A DNA stretch of 64,000 nucleotides from Karalla daura (taxonomy: Eukaryota; Chordata; Actinopteri; Chaetodontiformes; Leiognathidae). The notes beneath the pieces were generated by a model. That model was not told the origin of the DNA, ran no database searches, and worked only from the letters and a program-made list of their open reading frames with translations. The DNA lies in contig CM055189.1 in assembly GCA_029224185.1 (NCBI GenBank), forward strand, positions 29,666,690 to 29,730,689. Reading direction: 5' to 3'. The translations under genes and the position numbers were made by a program. This document shows positions 50,046-63,900 of this stretch, piece after piece (position 1 is the first letter of the stretch; every line of letters starts with the position of its first letter).

Positions 50046-53000
50046 GTTGCGAATGTTTGTTTGTGGAGTTCTGTTTTTCCCATTCATTCTTATGGGAAAA
50101 AGCCAAATGTGCCAAGTGATAAACATTTGGCTCTATGGAGACAACGCTTTCCCCAGTCTGGAATACGAGCTCACTGTCACGCCGTAGGGGAGAGTCTCCA
50201 GAAGGCCCTGACGCGATTTGGTGTGTGTACTATGAAAACTGTGGCCACAGTCGTAAGGAGAAGTGTAACGTTAAACATTGATGGATGCGGCGGGAAAATG
50301 AATGGGGGCTTATGGAGGGAAAAGGCTGCACTGGGCCTACGATGATGCTCGTCGTTTAAATTTCACAAGGCGCACGGGTTTATGGCCTGCCCCGCATGAG
50401 AGAGCACCAATGTTCCTACAAAACTGGAAAAAAGAATTTGTCTGCTGCTTAGGGTGTGGCTGGGAGCAGCGTGAAAAGAGCGAAACGAGAGCTGATTTTT
50501 AAGCGATCCCGCATGTCGGCCCGGTGCTAAGAAGAGATTGGACATGCCCAATGCTTAGGGGGCCCTTTCCAATTCTGCGAGTCTCCCAGGGCCTGTGCCT
50601 TCTGCTGGGGTGCATTGAAGCTGGACGCCTCATCACTTTGTATTACCATGTCAGCAGAGGAGACATTGGAGCAGGTACCTGAGCACATGGTCATCGAGAA
50701 GAGGTGCTGCTGAAAAACCATACAACCTATGAGCGTGCAACTCGCTACACAAACACACCACAAGATTCTTCAATTTTTGAAATGAAAATGAAGTTTCAAA
50801 GTCAAAGTATGGCAAAGTTGCGAATGTTTGTTTGTGGAGTTCTGTTTTTCCCATTCATTCTTATGGGAAAAAGCCAAATGTGCCAAGTGATAAACATTTG
50901 GCTCTATGGAGACAACGCTTTCCCCAGTCTGGAATACGAGCTCACTGTCACGCCGTAGGGGAGAGTCTCCAGAAGGCCCTGACGCGATTTGGTGTGTGTA
51001 CTATGAAAACTGTGGCCACAGTCGCGAGGAGAAGTGTAACGTTTAACATTGATGGCAGCGGTGGGAAAATGAATGGGGGCTTTTGGAGAGAAAAGGCTGC
51101 ACTGGGCCTACGATAAGGCTCGTCGTTTAAATTTCACAAGGCGCACGGGTTTATGGCCTGCCCCGCATGAGAGAGCACCAATGTTCCTACAAAACTGGAA
51201 AAAAGAATTCGTCTGCTGCTTAGGGTGTGGCTGGGAGCAGCGTGAAAAGAGCGAAACGAGAGCTGATTTTTCAGCGATCCCACATGTCGGCCCGGTGCCA
51301 AGAAGAAATTGGACATGCCCAATGCTGAGGGGGCCCGTTCCAACTCTGGGAGTCTCCCAGGGCCTGTGCTATCTGCTGGGGTGCATTGAAGCTGGACGCC
51401 TCATCACTCTGTATTACCATGTCAGCAGAGGAGACAATGGAGCAGGTACCTGAGCACATGGTCGTCGAGAAGAGGTGCTGCTGAAAAACCATACAACCTA
51501 TCAGCGTGCAACTCGCTACACAAACACACCACAAGATTCTTCAATTTTTGAAATGAAAATGAAGTTTCAAAGTCAAAGTATGGCAACGTTGCGAATGTTT
51601 GTTTGTGGAGTTCTGTTTTTCCCATTCATTGTAATGGGAAAAAGCCAAATTGGCCAAGTGATAAACATTTGGATCTATGGAGACAACGCTTTCCCCCATC
51701 TGGAATATGAGCTCACTGTCACGCCGTAGGGGAGAGTCTCCAGAACGCCCTGACACGATTTGGTGTGTGTACTATGAGAACTGTGGCCACAGTCGCGAGG
51801 AGAAGTGTAACGTTCAACATTGATGGCAGTGGTGGGAAAATGATTGGGGGCTTATGGAGAGACAAGGCTGCACTGGTCCATGCGATGAGGCTCGTCGTTT
51901 AAATTTCACAAGGCGCACAGGTTTATGGCCTGCCCCGCATGAGAGAGCCCCATTGGTCCAACAAAACTGGAGAAAAGAATTTATTCTGCTGCTTAGGGTG
52001 TGGCTGGGAGCAGCGTGAAAAGAGCGAAACGAGAGCTGATTTTTAAGCGATCCCGCATGTCGGCCCGGTGCTAAGAAGAGATTGGACATGCCCAATGCTG
52101 AGGGGGCCCTTTCCAACTCTGCGAGTCTCCCAGGGCCTGTGCCTTCTGCTGGGGTGCATTGAAGCTGGACGCCTCATCACTTTGTATTGCCATGTCAGCA
52201 GAGGAGACATTGGAGTAGGTACCTGAGCACATGGTCATCGAGAAGAGGTGCTGCTGAAAAACCATACAACCTATCAGCGTGCAACTCGCTACACAAACAC
52301 ACCACAAGATTCTTCAATTTTTGAAATGAAAATGAAGTTTCAAAGTCAAAGTATGGCAAAGTTGCGAATGTTTGTTTGTGGAGTTCTGTTTTTCCCATTC
52401 ATTCTTATGGGAAAAAGCCAAATGTGCCAAGTGATAAACATTTGGCTCTATGGAGACAACGCTTTCCCCAGTATGGAATACGAGCTCACTGTCACGCCGT
52501 AGGGGAGAGTCTCCAGAAGGCCCTGACGCGATTTGGTGTGTGTACTATGAAAACTGTGTTCACAGTCGCGAGGAGAAGTGGAACGTTAAACATTGATGGC
52601 AGCGGCGGGAAAATGAATGGGGGCTTATGGAGGGAAAAGGCTGCACTGGGCCTACGATGATGCTCGTCGTTTAAATTTCACAAGGCGCACGGGTTTATGG
52701 CCTGCCCCGCATGAGAGAGCACCAATGTTCCTCCAAAACTGGAAAAAAGAATTGGTCTGCTGCTTAGGGTGTGGCTGGGAGCAGCGTGAAAAGAGCGAAA
52801 CGAGAGCTGATTTTTAAGCGATCCCGCATGTCGGCCCGGTGCTCAGAAGAGGTTGGACATGCCCAATGCTGAGGGGGCCCTTTCCAACTCTGCGAGTCTC
52901 CCAGGGCCTGTGCCTTCTGCTGGGGTGCATTGAAGCTGGACGCCTCATCACTTTGTATTACCATGTCAGCAGAGGAGACATTGGAGCAGGTACCTGAGCA

Positions 53001-56000
53001 CATGGTCATCGAGAAGAGGTGCTGCTGAAAAACCATACAACCTATCAGCGTGCAACTCGCTACACAAACACACCACAAGATTCTTCAATTTTTGAAATGA
53101 AAATGAAGTTTCAAAGTCAAAGTATGGCAACGTTGCGAATGTTTGTTTGTGGAGTTCTGTTTTTCCCATTCATTGTAATGGGAAAAAGCCAAATTGGCCA
53201 AGTGATAAACATTTGGATCTATGGAGACAACGCTTTCCCCCATCTGGAATATGAGCTCACTGTCACGCCGTAGGGGAGAGTCTCCAGAACGCCCTGACAC
53301 GATTTGGTGTGTGTACTATGAGAACTGTGGCCACAGTCGCGAGGAGAAGTGTAACGTTCAACATTGATGCAGTGGTGGGAAAATGATTGGGGGCTTATGG
53401 AGAGACAAGGCTGCACTGGTCCATGCGATGAGGCTCGTCGTTTAAATTTCACAAGGCGCACAGGTTTATGGCCTGCCCCGTATGAGAGAGCCCCATTGGT
53501 CCAACAAAACTGGAGAAAAGAATTTATTCTGCTGCTTAGGGTGTGGCTGGGAGCAGCGTGAAAAGAGCGAAACGAGAGCTGATTTTTAAGCGATCCCGCA
53601 TGTCGGCCCGGTGCTCAGAAGAGATTGGACATGCCCAATGCTGAGGGGGCCCTTTCCAACTCTGCGAGTCTCCCAGAACCTGTGCCTTCTGCTGGGGTGC
53701 ATTGAAGCTGGACGCCTCATCACTTTGTATTGCCATGTCAGCAGAGGAGACATTGGAGTAGGTACCTGAGCACATGGTCATCGAGAAGAGGTGCTGCTGA
53801 AAAACCATACAACCTATCAGCGTGCAACTCGCTACACAAACACACCACAAGATTCTTCAATTTTTGAAATGAAAATGAAGTTTCAAAGTCAAAGTATGGC
53901 AAAGTTGCGAATGTTTGTTTGTGGAGTTCTGTTTTTCCCATTCATTCTTATGGGAAAAAGCCAAATGTGCCAAGTGATAAACATTTGGATCTATGGAGAC
54001 AACGCTTTCCCCCATCTGGAATATGAGCTCACTGTCACGCCGTAGGGGAGAGTCTCCAGAACGCCCTGACACGATTTGGTGTGTGTACTATGAGAACTGT
54101 GGCCATAGTCGCGAGGAGAAGTGTAACGTTTAACATTGATGGCAGTGGTGGGAAAATGATTGGGGGCTTATGGAGAGACAAGGCTGCACTGGGCCTACGA
54201 TGAGGCTCGTCTTTTAAATTTCACAAGGCGCACGGGTTGATGGCCTGCCCCACATGAGAGAGCACCAATGTTCCTACAAAACTGGAAAAAAGAATTCGTC
54301 TGCTGCTTAGGGTGTGGCTGGGAGCAGCGTGAAAAGAGCGAAACGAGAGCTGATTTTTAAGCGATCCCGCATGTCGGCCCGGTGCTAAGAAGAGATTGGA
54401 CATGCCCAATGCTGAGGGGGCCCTTTCAAACTCTGGGAGTCTCCCAGGGCCTGTGCCATCTGCTGGGGTGCATTGAAGATGGACGCCTAATCACTCTGTA
54501 TTACCATGTCAGCAGAGGAGACAATGGAGCAGGTACCTGAGCACATGGTCGTCGAGAAGAGGTGCTGCTGAAAAACCACACAACCTATCAGCGTGTAACT
54601 CGCTACACAAACGCACCACAAGATTCTTCAATTTTTGAAATGAAAATGAAGTTTCAAAGTCAAAGTATGGCAAGGATGCGAATGTTTGTTTGTGGAGTTC
54701 TGTTTTTCCCATTCATTCTTATGGGAAAAAAAAAATTGGCCAAGTGATAAACATTTGGCTCTATGGAGACTGCGCTTTCACCTATGTGAAATATGAGCTC
54801 ACTGTCACGCCGTAGGGGAGAGTCTCCAGAAGGCCCTGACGCGATTTGGTGTATGTGCTATGAAAACTGTGGCCACAGTCGCGAGGAGAAGTGTAACGTT
54901 AAACATTGATGGCAGCGGTAGGACAATGAATGGGGGCTTATGGAGAGAAAAGGCTGCATTGGGCCATACGATGAGGCTCGTCGTTTAAATTTCACAAGGC
55001 GCACGGGTTTATGGCCTGCCCCGCATGAGTGAGCCCCATTGGTCCAACTGGAGAAGACTGGAGAAAAGAATTTATTCTGCTGCTTAGGGTGTGGCTGGGA
55101 GCAGCGTGAAAAGAGCGAAATGAGAGCTGATTTTTCAGCGATCCCGCATGTCGGCCCGGTGCTCAGAAGAGATTGGACATGCCCAATGCTGAGGGGGCCC
55201 TTTCAAACTCTGGGAGTCTCCCAGGGCCTGTGCTATCTGCTGGGGTGCATTGAAGCTGGACGCCTCATCACTTTGTATTACCATGTCAGCAGAGGAGACA
55301 ATGGAGCAGTCACCTGAGCACATGGTCGTCGAGAAGAGGTGCTGCTGAAAAACCATACAACCTATCAGCGTGCAACTCGCTACACAAACACACCACAAGA
55401 TTCTTCAATTTTTGAAATGAAAATGAAGTTTCAAAGTCAAAGTATGGCAATGTTGCGAATGTTTGTTTGTGGAGTTCTGTTTTTCCCATTCATTCTTATG
55501 GGAAAAAGCCAAATGTGCCAAGTGATAAACATTTGGCTCTATGGAGACAACGCTTTCCCCAGTCTGGAATACGAGCTCACTGTCACGCCGTAGGGGAGAG
55601 TCTCCAGAAGGCCCTGACGCGATTTGGTGTGTGTACTATGAAAACTGTGGCCACAGTCGTAAGGAGAAGTGTAACGTTAAACATTGATGGATGCGGCGGG
55701 AAAATGAATGGGGGCTTATGGAGGGAAAAGGCTGCACTGGGCCTACGATGATGCTCGTCGTTTAAATTTCACAAGGCGCACGGGTTTATGGCCTGCCCCG
55801 CATGAGAGAGCACCAATGTTCCTACAAAACTGGAAAAAAGAATTTGTCTGCTGCTTAGGGTGTGGCTGGGAGCAGCGTGAAAAGAGCGAAACGAGAGCTG
55901 ATTTTTAAGCGATCCCGCATGTCGGCCCGGTGCTAAGAAGAGATTGGACATGCCCAATGCTTAGGGGGCCCTTTCCAATTCTGCGAGTCTCCCAGGGCCT

Positions 56001-59000
56001 GTGCCTTCTGCTGGGGTGCATTGAAGCTGGACGCCTCATCACTTTGTATTACCATGTCAGCAGAGGAGACATTGGAGCAGGTACCTGAGCACATGGTCAT
56101 CGAGAAGAGGTGCTGCTGAAAAACCATACAACCTATGAGCGTGCAACTCGCTACACAAACACACCACAAGATTCTTCAATTTTTGAAATGAAAATGAAGT
56201 TTCAAAGTCAAAGTATGGCAAAGTTGCGAATGTTTGTTTGTGGAGTTCTGTTTTTCCCATTCATTCTTATGGGAAAAAGCCAAATGTGCCAAGTGATAAA
56301 CATTTGGCTCTATGGAGACAACGCTTTCCCCAGTCTGGAATACGAGCTCACTGTCACGCCGTAGGGGAGAGTCTCCAGAAGGCCCTGACGCGATTTGGTG
56401 TGTGTACTATGAAAACTGTGGCCACAGTCGCGAGGAGAAGTGTAACGTTTAACATTGATGGCAGCGGTGGGAAAATGAATGGGGGCTTTTGGAGAGAAAA
56501 GGCTGCACTGGGCCTACGATAAGGCTCGTCGTTTAAATTTCACAAGGCGCACGGGTTTATGGCCTGCCCCGCATGAGAGAGCACCAATGTTCCTACAAAA
56601 CTGGAAAAAAGAATTCGTCTGCTGCTTAGGGTGTGGCTGGGAGCAGCGTGAAAAGAGCGAAACGAGAGCTGATTTTTCAGCGATCCCACATGTCGGCCCG
56701 GTGCCAAGAAGAAATTGGACATGCCCAATGCTGAGGGGGCCCGTTCCAACTCTGGGAGTCTCCCAGGGCCTGTGCTATCTGCTGGGGTGCATTGAAGCTG
56801 GACGCCTCATCACTCTGTATTACCATGTCAGCAGAGGAGACAATGGAGCAGGTACCTGAGCACATGGTCGTCGAGAAGAGGTGCTGCTGAAAAACCATAC
56901 AACCTATCAGCGTGCAACTCGCTACACAAACACACCACAAGATTCTTCAATTTTTGAAATGAAAATGAAGTTTCAAAGTCAAAGTATGGCAACGTTGCGA
57001 ATGTTTGTTTGTGGAGTTCTGTTTTTCCCATTCATTGTAATGGGAAAAAGCCAAATTGGCCAAGTGATAAACATTTGGATCTATGGAGACAACGCTTTCC
57101 CCCATCTGGAATATGAGCTCACTGTCACGCCGTAGGGGAGAGTCTCCAGAACGCCCTGACACGATTTGGTGTGTGTACTATGAGAACTGTGGCCACAGTC
57201 GCGAGGAGAAGTGTAACGTTCAACATTGATGGCAGTGGTGGGAAAATGATTGGGGGCTTATGGAGAGACAAGGCTGCACTGGTCCATGCGATGAGGCTCG
57301 TCGTTTAAATTTCACAAGGCGCACAGGTTTATGGCCTGCCCCGCATGAGAGAGCCCCATTGGTCCAACAAAACTGGAGAAAAGAATTTATTCTGCTGCTT
57401 AGGGTGTGGCTGGGAGCAGCGTGAAAAGAGCGAAACGAGAGCTGATTTTTAAGCGATCCCGCATGTCGGCCCGGTGCTAAGAAGAGATTGGACATGCCCA
57501 ATGCTGAGGGGGCCCTTTCCAACTCTGCGAGTCTCCCAGGGCCTGTGCCTTCTGCTGGGGTGCATTGAAGCTGGACGCCTCATCACTTTGTATTGCCATG
57601 TCAGCAGAGGAGACATTGGAGTAGGTACCTGAGCACATGGTCATCGAGAAGAGGTGCTGCTGAAAAACCATACAACCTATCAGCGTGCAACTCGCTACAC
57701 AAACACACCACAAGATTCTTCAATTTTTGAAATGAAAATGAAGTTTCAAAGTCAAAGTATGGCAAAGTTGCGAATGTTTGTTTGTGGAGTTCTGTTTTTC
57801 CCATTCATTCTTATGGGAAAAAGCCAAATGTGCCAAGTGATAAACATTTGGCTCTATGGAGACAACGCTTTCCCCAGTATGGAATACGAGCTCACTGTCA
57901 CGCCGTAGGGGAGAGTCTCCAGAAGGCCCTGACGCGATTTGGTGTGTGTACTATGAAAACTGTGTTCACAGTCGCGAGGAGAAGTGGAACGTTAAACATT
58001 GATGGCAGCGGCGGGAAAATGAATGGGGGCTTATGGAGGGAAAAGGCTGCACTGGGCCTACGATGATGCTCGTCGTTTAAATTTCACAAGGCGCACGGGT
58101 TTATGGCCTGCCCCGCATGAGAGAGCACCAATGTTCCTCCAAAACTGGAAAAAAGAATTGGTCTGCTGCTTAGGGTGTGGCTGGGAGCAGCGTGAAAAGA
58201 GCGAAACGAGAGCTGATTTTTAAGCGATCCCGCATGTCGGCCCGGTGCTCAGAAGAGGTTGGACATGCCCAATGCTGAGGGGGCCCTTTCCAACTCTGCG
58301 AGTCTCCCAGGGCCTGTGCCTTCTGCTGGGGTGCATTGAAGCTGGACGCCTCATCACTTTGTATTACCATGTCAGCAGAGGAGACATTGGAGCAGGTACC
58401 TGAGCACATGGTCATCGAGAAGAGGTGCTGCTGAAAAACCATACAACCTATCAGCGTGCAACTCGCTACACAAACACACCACAAGATTCTTCAATTTTTG
58501 AAATGAAAATGAAGTTTCAAAGTCAAAGTATGGCAACGTTGCGAATGTTTGTTTGTGGAGTTCTGTTTTTCCCATTCATTGTAATGGGAAAAAGCCAAAT
58601 TGGCCAAGTGATAAACATTTGGATCTATGGAGACAACGCTTTCCCCCATCTGGAATATGAGCTCACTGTCACGCCGTAGGGGAGAGTCTCCAGAACGCCC
58701 TGACACGATTTGGTGTGTGTACTATGAGAACTGTGGCCACAGTCGCGAGGAGAAGTGTAACGTTCAACATTGATGCAGTGGTGGGAAAATGATTGGGGGC
58801 TTATGGAGAGACAAGGCTGCACTGGTCCATGCGATGAGGCTCGTCGTTTAAATTTCACAAGGCGCACAGGTTTATGGCCTGCCCCGTATGAGAGAGCCCC
58901 ATTGGTCCAACAAAACTGGAGAAAAGAATTTATTCTGCTGCTTAGGGTGTGGCTGGGAGCAGCGTGAAAAGAGCGAAACGAGAGCTGATTTTTAAGCGAT

Positions 59001-60919
59001 CCCGCATGTCGGCCCGGTGCTCAGAAGAGATTGGACATGCCCAATGCTGAGGGGGCCCTTTCCAACTCTGCGAGTCTCCCAGAACCTGTGCCTTCTGCTG
59101 GGGTGCATTGAAGCTGGACGCCTCATCACTTTGTATTGCCATGTCAGCAGAGGAGACATTGGAGTAGGTACCTGAGCACATGGTCATCGAGAAGAGGTGC
59201 TGCTGAAAAACCATACAACCTATCAGCGTGCAACTCGCTACACAAACACACCACAAGATTCTTCAATTTTTGAAATGAAAATGAAGTTTCAAAGTCAAAG
59301 TATGGCAAAGTTGCGAATGTTTGTTTGTGGAGTTCTGTTTTTCCCATTCATTCTTATGGGAAAAAGCCAAATGTGCCAAGTGATAAACATTTGGATCTAT
59401 GGAGACAACGCTTTCCCCCATCTGGAATATGAGCTCACTGTCACGCCGTAGGGGAGAGTCTCCAGAACGCCCTGACACGATTTGGTGTGTGTACTATGAG
59501 AACTGTGGCCATAGTCGCGAGGAGAAGTGTAACGTTTAACATTGATGGCAGTGGTGGGAAAATGATTGGGGGCTTATGGAGAGACAAGGCTGCACTGGGC
59601 CTACGATGAGGCTCGTCTTTTAAATTTCACAAGGCGCACGGGTTGATGGCCTGCCCCACATGAGAGAGCACCAATGTTCCTACAAAACTGGAAAAAAGAA
59701 TTCGTCTGCTGCTTAGGGTGTGGCTGGGAGCAGCGTGAAAAGAGCGAAACGAGAGCTGATTTTTAAGCGATCCCGCATGTCGGCCCGGTGCTAAGAAGAG
59801 ATTGGACATGCCCAATGCTGAGGGGGCCCTTTCAAACTCTGGGAGTCTCCCAGGGCCTGTGCCATCTGCTGGGGTGCATTGAAGATGGACGCCTAATCAC
59901 TCTGTATTACCATGTCAGCAGAGGAGACAATGGAGCAGGTACCTGAGCACATGGTCGTCGAGAAGAGGTGCTGCTGAAAAACCACACAACCTATCAGCGT
60001 GTAACTCGCTACACAAACGCACCACAAGATTCTTCAATTTTTGAAATGAAAATGAAGTTTCAAAGTCAAAGTATGGCAAGGATGCGAATGTTTGTTTGTG
60101 GAGTTCTGTTTTTCCCATTCATTCTTATGGGAAAAAAAAAATTGGCCAAGTGATAAACATTTGGCTCTATGGAGACTGCGCTTTCACCTATGTGAAATAT
60201 GAGCTCACTGTCACGCCGTAGGGGAGAGTCTCCAGAAGGCCCTGACGCGATTTGGTGTATGTGCTATGAAAACTGTGGCCACAGTCGCGAGGAGAAGTGT
60301 AACGTTAAACATTGATGGCAGCGGTAGGACAATGAATGGGGGCTTATGGAGAGAAAAGGCTGCATTGGGCCATACGATGAGGCTCGTCGTTTAAATTTCA
60401 CAAGGCGCACGGGTTTATGGCCTGCCCCGCATGAGTGAGCCCCATTGGTCCAACTGGAGAAGACTGGAGAAAAGAATTTATTCTGCTGCTTAGGGTGTGG
60501 CTGGGAGCAGCGTGAAAAGAGCGAAATGAGAGCTGATTTTTCAGCGATCCCGCATGTCGGCCCGGTGCTCAGAAGAGATTGGACATGCCCAATGCTGAGG
60601 GGGCCCTTTCAAACTCTGGGAGTCTCCCAGGGCCTGTGCTATCTGCTGGGGTGCATTGAAGCTGGACGCCTCATCACTTTGTATTACCATGTCAGCAGAG
60701 GAGACAATGGAGCAGTCACCTGAGCACATGGTCGTCGAGAAGAGGTGCTGCTGAAAAACCATACAACCTATCAGCGTGCAACTCGCTACACAAACACACC
60801 ACAAGATTCTTCAATTTTTGAAATGAAAATGAAGTTTCAAAGTCAAAGTATGGCAATGTTGCGAATGTTTGTTTGTGGAGTTCTGTTTTTCCCATTCATT
60901 CTTATGGGAAAAAGCCAAA
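50046..60919 (+). repeat. Two tandem copies of a 5,406-bp, seven-unit higher-order repeat
   Basis: Every base I compared from about 50046 to 55513 reappears 5,406 bp downstream. This includes private oddities: GATGGATGCGGCGGG (50280/55686), GCCCGTTCC (51334/56740), the single-base loss ATTGATGCAGTGG (53363/58769), TCCCAGAACCTG (53671/59077) and an A10 run in GGGAAAAAAAAAATTGG (54724/60130). The repeat begins after a difference at 50045/55451 (GCAAAG versus GCAATG). It ends where AAATGTGCC becomes AAATTGGCC (55514/60920). I found no substitution between the copies. This is either a very recent duplication or an assembly duplication. Confidence 0.88.
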
Positions 60920-63900
60920 TTGGCCAAGTGATAAACATTTGGCTCTATGGAGACAACGCTTTCCCCAGTCTGGAATACGAGCTCACTGTCACGCCGTAGG
61001 GGAGAGTCTCCAGAAGGCCCTGACGCGATATGGTGTGTGTACTATGAAAACTGTGGCCACAGTCGCGAGGAGAAGTGGAACGTTAAACATTGATGGCAGC
61101 GGCGGGAAAATGAATGGGGGCTTATGGAGGGAAAAGGCTGCACTGGGCCTACGATGATGCTCGTCGTTTAAATTTCACAAGGCGCACGGGTTTATGGCCT
61201 GCCCCGCATGAGAGAGCACCAATGTTCCTACAAAACTGGAAAAAAGAATTTGTCTGCTGCCTAGGGTGTGGCTGGGAGCAGCGTGAAAAGAGCGAAACGA
61301 GAGCTGATTTTTCAGCGATCCCGCATGTTGGCCCGGTGCTAAGAAGAGATTGGACATGCCCAATGCTGAGGGGACCCTTTCCAATTCTGCGAGACTCCCA
61401 GGGCCTGTGCCTTCTGCTGGGGTGCATTGAAGCTGGACGCCTCATCACTTTGTATTACCATGTCAGCAGAGGAGACATTGGAGCAGGTACCTGAGCACAT
61501 GGTCATCGAGAAGAGGTGCTGCTGAAAAACCATACAACCTATCAGCGTGCAACTCGCTACACAAACACACCACAAGATTCTTCAATTTTTGAAATGAAAA
61601 TGAAGTTTCAAAGTCAAAGTATGGCAACGTTGCGAATGTTTGTTTGTGGAGTTCTGTTTTTCCCATTCATTGTAATGGGAAAAAGCCAAATTGGCCAAGT
61701 GATAAACATTTGGATCTATGGAGACAACGCTTTCCCCCATCTGGAATATGAGCTCACTGTCACGCCGTAGGGGAGAGTCTCCAGAACGCCCTGACACGAT
61801 TTGGTGTGTGTACTATGAGAACTGTGGCCACAGTCGCGAGGAGAAGTGTAACGTTTAACATTGATGGCAGTGGTGGGAAAATGATTGGGGGCTTATGGAG
61901 AGACAAGGCTGCACTGGGCCTACGATGAGGCTCGTCTTTTAAATTTCACAAGGCGCACGGGTTGATGGCCTGCCCCACATGAGAGAGCACCAATGTTCCT
62001 ACAAAACTGGAAAAAAGAATTGGTCTGCTGCTTAGGGTGTGGCTGGGAGCAGCGTGAAAAGAGGGAAACGAGAGCTGATTTTTAAGCGATCCCGCATGTC
62101 GGCCCGGTGCTCAGAAGAGATTGGACATGCCCAATGCTCAGGGGGCCCTTTCAAACTCTGGGAGTCTCCCAGGGCCTGTGCCTTCTGCTGGGGTGCATTG
62201 AAGCTGGACGCCTCATCACCTTGTGTTGCCATGTCAGCAGAGGAGACATTGGAGCAGGTACCTGAGCACATGGTCATCGAGAAGAGTTGCTGCTGAAAAA
62301 CCATACAACCTATCAGCATGCAACTCGCTACACAAACACACCACAAGATTCTTCAATTTTTGAAATGAAAATGAAGTTTCAAAGTCAAAGTATGGCAAAG
62401 TTGCGAATGTTTGTTTTTGGAGTTCTGTTTTTCCCATTCATTCTTATGGGAAAAAGCCAAAAGTGCCAAGTGATAAACATTTGGCTCTATGGAGACAACG
62501 CTTTCCCCAGTCTGGAATACGAGCTCACTGTCACGCCGTAGGGGAGAGTCTCCAGAACGCCCTGACACGATTTGGTGTGTGTACTATGAGAACTGTGGCC
62601 CCAGTCGCGAGGAGAAGTGTAACGTTTAACATTGATGGTAGTGGTAGGACTATGAATGGGGGCTTATGGAGAGAAAAGGGTGCACAGGGCCTACGATGAG
62701 GCTCGTCGTTTAAATTTCACAAGGCGCACGGGTTTATGGCCTGCCCCGCATGAGAGAGCACCAATGGTCCAACAAAACTGGAGAACAGAATTTATTCTGC
62801 TGCGTCGGGTGTGGCTGGGAGCAGCGTGAAAAGAGCGAAACGAGAGCTGATTTTTAAGCGATCCCGCATGTCGGCCCGGTGCTAAGAAGAGATTGGACAT
62901 GCCCAATGCTGAAGGGGCCCTTTCAAACTCTGGGAGTCTCCCAGGGCCTGTGCCATCTGCTGGGGTGCATTGAAGCTGGACGCCTCATCACTTTGTATCA
63001 TCATGTCAGCAGAGGAGACATTGGAGAAGTTTCCTGAGCACATGGCCGGCGAGAACAGGCGCTGCTGAAAAACCATACAACCTATCAGCGTGCAACTTGC
63101 TACACAAACACACCACAAGATTCTTCAATTTTTGAAATGAAAATGAAGTTTCAAAGTCAAAGTATGGCAACGTTGCGAATGTTTGCTTGTGGAGTTCTGT
63201 TTTTCCCATTCATTCTTATAGGAAAAAGCCAAATTGGCCAAGTGATAAACATTTGGCTCTATGTAGACAACGCTTTCACCAATCTGGAATATGAGCTCAC
63301 TGTCACACCGTAGGGGAGAGTCTCCAGAACGCCCTGACGCCAATTGGTGTGTGTACTATGAAAACTGTGGCCACAGTCGCGAGGAGAAGTGTAAGGTTTA
63401 ACATTGATGGCAGCGGTGGGAAAATGAATTGGGGCTTATGGAGAGAAGAGGCTGCACTGGGCAGACGGTGAGGCTCGTCGTTTAAATTTCACAAGGCGCA
63501 CGGGTTTATGGCCTGCCCTGCATGAGAGAGCACCAATGTTCCTACAAAACTGGAAAAAAGAATTTTTCTGCTGCTTAGGGTGTGGCTGGGAGCAGCGTGA
63601 AAAGAGCGTAGCAAGAGCTGATTTTTCAGCGATCCCGCATGTCGGCCCGGTGCTAAGAAGAGATTGGACATGCCCAATGCTGAGGGGGCCCTTTCCAACT
63701 CTGCGAGTCTCCCAGGGCCTGTGCCATCTGCTGGGGTGCATTGAAGCTGGACGCCTCATCACTCTGTATTACCATGTCAGCAGAGGAGACAATGGAGCAG
63801 GTACCTGAGCACATGGTCGTCAAGAAGAGGTGCTGCTGAAAAACCATGCAACCAATCAGCGTGCAACTCGCTACACAAACACACCACAAGCTTCTTCAAT

